Positions 59,537 through 64,000 of a stretch of DNA of 64,000 nt are shown piece after piece. Positions within the stretch are counted from its first letter, which is position 1; each line of letters starts with the position of its first letter. Source of the DNA: Geothrix sp. 21YS21S-2. GTDB taxonomy: Bacteria > Acidobacteriota > Holophagae > Holophagales > Holophagaceae. A program made the position numbers and the translations under genes. The stretch spans positions 4,467,001 to 4,531,000 of the forward strand of contig NZ_CP132910.1 in NCBI RefSeq assembly GCF_030846775.1, read 5' to 3'. The notes under the pieces are model-generated. The model did no database searches and had not been told where the DNA came from. It saw only the letters and a list, made by a program, of their open reading frames with translations.

Positions 59537-61063
59537 ATGCAGGCAGTCATGGAGAAGGTCCTGGCGAAACTCGGAATCGCGGAGCACAACCTGGGCGGGT
59601 TCAACGGGGAATGGATCGGCAGCGGCCGCAACCAGGACGTCGTCTCCCCGGTGGACGGCGCCACGCTGGCCACCGTGGCCAACATCACCAAGGAGGAGTT
59701 CGACGCCGTGCTGGCCCGGACCCACGAGGCCTGGAAGTCCTGGCGCCTGGTGCCCGCCCCCAAGCGGGGCGAGGTGGTCAAGGAGCTGGGCGACGAGCTG
59801 CGCCGCAACAAGGAGGCCCTGGCCGAGCTGGTCACCCTGGAGATGGGCAAGACGCTGCGGGAGGGCCTGGGCGAGGTCCAGGAGATGATCGACATCTGCG
59901 ACCTGGCGGTGGGCCTGTCCCGGCAGCTCTACGGCCTGACCATGCCCAGCGAGCGCCGCATGCACCGCCTGCAGGAGCAGTGGCTCCCCCTGGGCGTCGT
60001 GGGCGTGATCACCGCCTTCAACTTCCCCGTGGCCGTGTGGAGCTGGAACACCGCCATCGCCCTGGTGTGCGGCGACACGGTGCTGTGGAAGCCCTCCAGC
60101 AAGACGCCCCTGACCGCCATCGCCTGCACCCGCATCGCCGAGCGCGTCCTGCGCAAGTTCGGCTACGATCCCGCCATCTGCAGCCTGGCCATCGGCAGGG
60201 GCAGCGACATCGGCGACCTCATCAACACCGACCCCCGGGTGGCCCTGGTGTCCTACACGGGCTCGGTTCCCGGCGGGCGCCACGTGGGCAGGCTGGTGCA
60301 GGAGCGCTTCGGCCGCCACATCCTCGAACTGGGCGGCAACGGCGCCGTGATCGTCAGCGAGAAGGGGGATCTGGAGACGGCCCTGACCTCGGTCTACTTC
60401 GGCGCCATCGGCACCTCGGGCCAGCGCTGCACCTCCACCCGGCGCGTGATCGTCCACGAGTCCATCTACGACGGGTTCGTGGCCAGGCTCAAGGACATGT
60501 ACGCCAAGACCCGCATCGGCGACCCGAGGGACGCCAACAACCTCATGGGCCCCCTGGTGGACGGCGGCGCGGTGGCCACCATGCTGGAGGCCATCGGGAC
60601 CATCAAGGCCCAGGGCGGCACCATCCTGGCCGGCGGCGAGCGCCTGCCCCTCCCCGGCGGGTGCTACATCACCCCCTGCCTCGCCGAGGTGCCCGCGGAA
60701 CTGCCCATGACCCGGGAGGAGACCTTCGCCCCGGTGCTCTACCTCACCCGGTACTCGACCATCGAGGAGGCCATCGCCATCCAGAACGACGTCCCCCAGG
60801 GCCTGTCCAGCGCCATCATCACCAACGACATGCGGGAGTCCGAGCTCTTCCTGTCCGCCGCCGGCAGCGACTGCGGCATCGCCAACGTGAACACCGGCAC
60901 CAGCGGCGCCGAGATCGGGGGCGCCTTCGGCGGGGAGAAGGAGACCGGCGGTGGGCGCGAAAGCGGCTCCGACGCGTGGAAGGCCTACATGCGCAGGCAG
61001 ACGAGCGCGATCAACTTCAGCGGGAAGGTCGAGTTGGCCCAGGGCATCACCCTCGAACTCTGA
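59537..61063 (+). CDS. ALDH7-type aldehyde dehydrogenase (aminoadipate semialdehyde-like)
   Basis: 508 residues. WLPLGVVGVITAFNFPVAVW, VLWKPSSKTPL, LELGGNGAVIVSEKGDLE (general base Glu) and FGAIGTSGQRCTSTRRVIVH (nucleophile Cys) define the family. The tail GEKETGGGRESGSDAWKAYM is typical of the antiquitin/ALDH7 branch, which oxidises alpha-aminoadipic semialdehyde (piperideine-6-carboxylate) in lysine breakdown. ATG 59537 has GAGGTG 7 nt upstream. No lysine-catabolic gene is adjacent, so the substrate is not certain. Confidence 0.88.
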   Translation: MQAVMEKVLAKLGIAEHNLGGFNGEWIGSGRNQDVVSPVDGATLATVANITKEEFDAVLARTHEAWKSWRLVPAPKRGEVVKELGDELRRNKEALAELVTLEMGKTLREGLGEVQEMIDICDLAVGLSRQLYGLTMPSERRMHRLQEQWLPLGVVGVITAFNFPVAVWSWNTAIALVCGDTVLWKPSSKTPLTAIACTRIAERVLRKFGYDPAICSLAIGRGSDIGDLINTDPRVALVSYTGSVPGGRHVGRLVQERFGRHILELGGNGAVIVSEKGDLETALTSVYFGAIGTSGQRCTSTRRVIVHESIYDGFVARLKDMYAKTRIGDPRDANNLMGPLVDGGAVATMLEAIGTIKAQGGTILAGGERLPLPGGCYITPCLAEVPAELPMTREETFAPVLYLTRYSTIEEAIAIQNDVPQGLSSAIITNDMRESELFLSAAGSDCGIANVNTGTSGAEIGGAFGGEKETGGGRESGSDAWKAYMRRQTSAINFSGKVELAQGITLEL

Positions 61064-61126
61064 ATCCCTGGTGAGTGACGAAGGTTCGGGCGTATCATTG
61101 GGTTATTCAATTCTCCCCTGAGCCCC

Positions 61127-61741
61127 ATGCGAATCCTGATTGTCGATGATGAGCCCATCCTCCTCCTGGCCCTCCAGCGCTCCTTCAGGCTGGAGCAGCC
61201 GGAGTGGGAAGTGGTCATGGCCCGGTCGGCTTCGGAGGCCCTCGAGCAGCTGAGGCTCCAGGCCTTCGACGTGCTGGTCACGGATATCCGCATGCCGGGC
61301 ATGGACGGGATGGCCCTGCTGGGCGAGGTGCGGGCCGACCCCCTCCTGACGGACACGACGGTGATCTTCATGACCTCCCTGGACGACCGGGAGAGCATGC
61401 GGGCAGGAATGATTGCCGGGGCCGATGACTACCTCACCAAGCCCTTCACGCCGTCCGAGCTTTTGGCGGCCATCGGCGGGCGGCTCCGCCGGAAGGAGAT
61501 GGTTCCCCTCCTGACGCGGGAGGCCCAGGTTTCCCGGGAGCAGCTGGCGGGGCTCCTGACCGAGCGCGAGACCGAGGTGCTCGTCAACATCGGCCGCGGC
61601 CTGGTCACCAAGGAGATCGCCGCCGAGCTGGGCATCAGCCCCCGCACCGTGGATGTCCACCGCACCAACCTGATGCGCAAGCTGGACCTGCACAACGCCA
61701 CCGCCCTGGCGCGGCTCGCGATCAAGGCCCAGCTGGTGTAG
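61127..61741 (+). CDS. NarL/FixJ-type response regulator
   Basis: 204 residues. Receiver domain (1-120): ILIVDDEPILLL, LVTDIRMPGMDGM with the phosphoacceptor Asp, FMTSLDD and DDYLTKPFTPSEL. A LuxR-type helix-turn-helix follows (LTERETEVLVNIGRGLVTKE, LGISPRTVDVHRTNLMRKL). It acts as a DNA-binding response regulator. The neighbouring DHp-like protein and second receiver gene suggest a multi-part phosphorelay. No full kinase is seen in the window. Confidence 0.92.
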   Translation: MRILIVDDEPILLLALQRSFRLEQPEWEVVMARSASEALEQLRLQAFDVLVTDIRMPGMDGMALLGEVRADPLLTDTTVIFMTSLDDRESMRAGMIAGADDYLTKPFTPSELLAAIGGRLRRKEMVPLLTREAQVSREQLAGLLTERETEVLVNIGRGLVTKEIAAELGISPRTVDVHRTNLMRKLDLHNATALARLAIKAQLV

Positions 61742-61826
61742 GTAATCTACCCTATGGTCATCATTCGGCCGTGGGCGTAGGTTTTCTCCAGGGACGGGAC
61801 CCGAAGGGTCCGGAACCCGGAGGCAC

Positions 61827-62186
61827 ATGGCCGAGCAGGAACGAACGACCCCCCCGGACACCAGCGAGGCCGACTCCCAGCTGGGGGAGTTCCTCCACGA
61901 GATGAACACGCCCATCCAGTACCTGGCCCTCAATCTGAGCTTCCTTCAACACGGGTGCCGCCGGCTCTCCCGGATCCTGGAGGCCCACCATGCGGCCATG
62001 GGGGCCTATCCCCGGGAGGTCGCCGAGCACCTGCTCCGGGTGGAGGGCGAACTGGACCTGCCCTTCCTGCATGACGAGCTCCCGAAGGTCCTGGCCGAGT
62101 CCATGGAGGGCCTGGCCACGGTCTCCCGCATCCTTGCGGCCATGCACCACGCGAATGCCGAAAAAGGGGAATCCCATGCCAGCTAG
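61827..62186 (+). CDS. Stand-alone DHp-like histidine domain protein
   Basis: 119 residues. GEFLHEMNTPIQYLALNLSF is an H-box like HEINNPIQ of hybrid histidine kinases, followed by two long helices (LLRVEGELDLPFLHDELPKV, ESMEGLATVSRILAAM) forming a four-helix dimer core. There is no ATP-binding catalytic domain in it or fused nearby. It may work as a histidine phosphotransfer protein between the flanking receivers, or as a phosphatase or inhibitor. It overlaps the next receiver gene by 11 nt. Confidence 0.7.
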   Translation: MAEQERTTPPDTSEADSQLGEFLHEMNTPIQYLALNLSFLQHGCRRLSRILEAHHAAMGAYPREVAEHLLRVEGELDLPFLHDELPKVLAESMEGLATVSRILAAMHHANAEKGESHAS

Positions 62187-63327
62187 GGTCCTGTTCGTGG
62201 ACGACAACCTTCTCCACCTGAAGGCCATGGAAAGGACCTTCCGGGACCTGTACGAGGTGACCGTGGCCGGGTCCGGCCACGAGGCCCTGGACCTCATCAT
62301 GGATTCCCCCCCCTTCGCGGCCATCGTCTGCGACATGCGGATGCCCGGGATGGACGGCGTCGAGCTTCTGCAGGAGGTCCAGTCCCTGTCCCCCGACTCC
62401 ACCCGGATCATGCTCACGGGCCAGGAGGACCAGCTGACCGCCGTGGAGGCCCTGAACAGCGGCAACGTCTTCCGCTTCCTCACCAAGCCCTGCGACAACC
62501 GGGCCGTGGCCGCGGTGCTGGAGGCCGGCGTGCGCCAGTACGACCTGCTCTGCTCCAGCCGGGTCCTCCTCGAGGAGACCCTCGCCGGCAGCGTGCAGGT
62601 GCTGGTGGACCTGCTGTCGGTGTTCGATCCCAAGGCCTTCGGCCAGGCCCAGGAGACCCGCGAGTACGCCCTGAGGATCGCCGGGAAGCTGGGCATCCCG
62701 TCCCCCTGGGACCTGGGCCTGGCGGCCCTGCTCGCGCCGGTGGGGCGCATGGCCCTGCCCCTGCCGATCCAGTCCAAGCTGAACTGGTCGGAGCCCCTCA
62801 CCCCGGCCGAACAGGCCGTATTCGTGCGGATACCCGAGAGCGGGGCCCGCATCGTGGGGAACATCCCCCGCCTGCAGCCCGTGGCCCGGATCATCCGGTA
62901 CGCGACCAAGAACTTCGACGGCGCCGGCTACCCCGAGGACGGGGTCCGCGGCGAGGAGATCCCGCTGGAGTCGCGGATCCTGCGCGTGCTGACGGACTTC
63001 CTGGAGGGCCTCCGCCTGCGCCGGTCGAAGACGGTCGTGCTGGAGCAGCTCAAGCTGGCCAAGGGCGCCTACGACCCGCGGGTCCTGGGCGTGCTGGAGG
63101 AGCTCCTGCAGGTTCAGCCGCCGGCCGCCGAGGGCGCGGACCCCGGCCGCAGGCTCGTGGCCATCCGGGAGCTGACGCCCGGCATGTGCCTGGTCGAGGA
63201 CCTCTGCACCCCCGAGGGGGCCCTGGTCCTGGCCGCGGGCACGCGGCTGGCCCAGATCCACCTGGAGCGCCTGCGCAGCGTGGCCTCCATCGCGAGGCTG
63301 GTGGAGGCGATCCTGGTGGAGCAGTAG
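62176..63327 (+). CDS. Receiver protein with degenerate HD-GYP-like domain
   Basis: 383 residues. The receiver is intact (VLFVDDNLLHLKAM, VCDMRMPGMDGVELL, MLTGQEDQLTAVEAL, FRFLTKPCDN). The second domain follows RpfG-type HD-GYP proteins in layout (LLEETLAGSVQVLVDLLSV, ETREYALRIAGKLG, KNFDGAGYPEDG), but the HD metal-ligand pairs are missing, with LLAPVGRMALP where LHDIGK is expected. It should therefore not hydrolyse cyclic di-GMP and may only bind it or a partner. Its ATG lies in the end of the DHp-like gene. Confidence 0.82.
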   Translation: MPARVLFVDDNLLHLKAMERTFRDLYEVTVAGSGHEALDLIMDSPPFAAIVCDMRMPGMDGVELLQEVQSLSPDSTRIMLTGQEDQLTAVEALNSGNVFRFLTKPCDNRAVAAVLEAGVRQYDLLCSSRVLLEETLAGSVQVLVDLLSVFDPKAFGQAQETREYALRIAGKLGIPSPWDLGLAALLAPVGRMALPLPIQSKLNWSEPLTPAEQAVFVRIPESGARIVGNIPRLQPVARIIRYATKNFDGAGYPEDGVRGEEIPLESRILRVLTDFLEGLRLRRSKTVVLEQLKLAKGAYDPRVLGVLEELLQVQPPAAEGADPGRRLVAIRELTPGMCLVEDLCTPEGALVLAAGTRLAQIHLERLRSVASIARLVEAILVEQ

Positions 63328-63377
63328 CCGGAGAAGTCGAGGATGACTGCTTTTCATCCTGCTTTCATCCCCGTCCA

Positions 63378-63431
63378 TCCCCGTTCATCCCCGGCGAAAC
63401 AAGCGCTTGATTTGCCGGGGATGAACGGGGA
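63378..63431. repeat. 54-bp near-perfect palindrome adjoining group II intron
   Basis: TCCCCGTTCATCCCCGGC (63378-63395) and its exact complement (63414-63431) flank a centre that is itself palindromic (CAAGCGCTTG, 63400-63409). The arms consist of repeated CATCCCCG units, seen also at 63366-63373. The intron begins at the very next base. Confidence 0.9.
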
Positions 63432-64000
63432 GTGCGCCAGGCCAAGCCTGGGCGAGGAGGATGGATGACCTAAGACAGACTGAAACCTCGCAATGGAGCC
63501 CAGCGGGGAGGCAGCAAGCCCCGCCCGGCAAAGCTGGCCAGCAGCCGGAACCGAGTCTTGCGTGGGGAAGGGCGACCGACCTCGTGAAGCGTAGACAGGG
63601 AGTGCATGGGCCGTGTGATGGAGCCCCGAAAGCATCCAACCGTGGGAGTCGACGCCGTTCTCCGATCGGAAGACAGCACCCGAAGGTCGCAAGGGCCTGA
63701 CCGTAGGGTCCCACCGGGGTCATAGAGCAGGGCACGTGCACAGGGGTTCCCCAGGAACCTGGGAGATCCAGCCATCTCCGCCAACAACCCAGTGGTGAGG
63801 GAAGCCACGTAAAACGAACCCAGGCTCGCCGGGGGGTGCCGCCCCCGGCGGGAGCGAACAGCCGGCACAGGGCGGTACCGCAAACTGAAGGAAACGAAGG
63901 AGCGCGGGAGGGGTGGCCGGAAGTCGGAGCAGCTCATAGTAGCGATGATCGCGGGGAACCGGGCCGCCGGGACCCGCTGGAGCCAAGGAGCTGCCGGATC
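63432..64000 (+). mobile_element. Group II intron, 5' part (continues past window end)
   Basis: GTGCGCC at 63432 fits the GTGYG 5' end of group II introns. The following 500 nt are dense in stem-loops, show no real gene and contain stretches familiar from intron domain I (AAGGGCGACCGACCTCGTG, GCAAGGGCCTGACCG, CTCATAGTAGCGATGATC). The intron-encoded protein begins near the window end. Insertion directly 3' of a large palindrome is the habit of bacterial class C introns, which prefer stem-loops or terminators; the class itself cannot be fixed here. The 3' end and domains V/VI are outside. Confidence 0.72.
63945..64000 (+). CDS. Group II intron-encoded protein, N-terminus only
   Basis: The frame RKSEQLIVAMIAGNRAAGT matches the usual N-terminal lead-in of intron reverse transcriptase/maturase proteins. 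The first ATG in frame is at 63945. The frame is open back to a stop near 63810, so an alternative upstream start is possible. Only about 18 residues are inside the window, so reverse transcriptase motifs cannot be checked. Confidence 0.5.
   Translation, partial: MIAGNRAAGTRWSQGAAG

Noticed and set aside
63470-63937. Minus-strand ORFs inside the group II intron
   Set aside because: Such antisense frames over intron RNA are often annotated as hypothetical proteins, but they only reflect structured RNA. No start signals or family resemblance.
1-64000. tRNA, rRNA or replication origin
   Set aside because: No cloverleaf-like sequence with a T-loop GTTCGA pattern in proper context, no rRNA segments and no DnaA-box cluster was seen by eye. 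A tRNAscan or Infernal run would be decisive.

Overview
This is a GC-rich (roughly 70%) bacterial chromosome segment with tightly packed genes, many of which overlap by 4-16 nt. Gene content suggests a Gram-negative, menaquinone-using organism with anaerobic or facultative metabolism: menA, citrate lyase, a glycyl radical enzyme, a di-heme peroxidase, a beta-barrel porin and a DsrC/Hdr-type redox module. My best guess is an acidobacterium of the Holophaga/Geothrix type. That is an impression from gene content, not something the sequence proves.

Layout. 0-6.8 kb: a cut-off SGNH-like gene, a PrmC-like methyltransferase, a KAS III homologue, an M13 peptidase, a thiamine-binding-type protein, ExbD, a TetR regulator with a clear operator, and a cupin. 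6.8-16 kb: thioredoxin-like protein, porin, di-heme peroxidase with a Fur-box-like site, C1 peptidase, menA, a large unknown protein, an eroded ISL3-type transposase and an AT-rich scar. 16-21.6 kb: a complete citrate lyase operon (citC-citD-PPC protein-citE-citF-citXG). 21.6-31.3 kb: mscL, argR, then a divergent arginine operon of the acetylated-intermediate type (argD-argF'-argB-argE-argH-argG-P-loop gene-argC) controlled from a region with six ATTTGCA-type elements. 31.3-35.5 kb: a HEPN/MNT pair, ilvD and a GT4 glycosyltransferase.

35.5-40.7 kb is a four-gene operon (M24 peptidase, GntR regulator, radical-SAM activase, HypD-like 4-hydroxyproline dehydratase) with a perfect inverted-repeat operator. 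It looks built to harvest hydroxyproline from peptides. 40.7-45.3 kb holds two successive attenuator-controlled amino-acid units: a Val/Ile-rich leader peptide before lysR-ilvA, and an Asn-containing leader peptide before asnB. Each has an intrinsic terminator and a competing antiterminator pairing that can be drawn by eye. 45.4-49.7 kb: a chemoreceptor and a MacA/MacB-like pair lacking an ATPase gene.

49.6-52.4 kb is a five-gene HvfA/B/C (bufferin-type) RiPP operon carrying its own ECF sigma factor and zinc-finger protein. The precursor has DGSCG repeats in place of the EGKCG repeats I know. 52.5-57.3 kb: a MocR regulator divergent from dsrC, a cytochrome b-like gene, an HdrD/TmcB-like gene and a cysteine desulfurase, i.e. 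a sulfur-carrier redox module without any dsrAB in view. 57.3-63.3 kb: a 37-bp inverted repeat, a GAF/degenerate-GGDEF protein, LysR plus ALDH7-type dehydrogenase, and a small two-component cluster including a protein that is only a DHp-like domain. The window ends inside a group II intron inserted directly after a 54-bp palindrome.

The strongest candidates for something new are the asparagine-responsive attenuator, the DsrC-Hdr-desulfurase operon, the DGSCG RiPP operon, and the P-loop protein that sits in an arginine operon with no visible N-acetylglutamate synthase.
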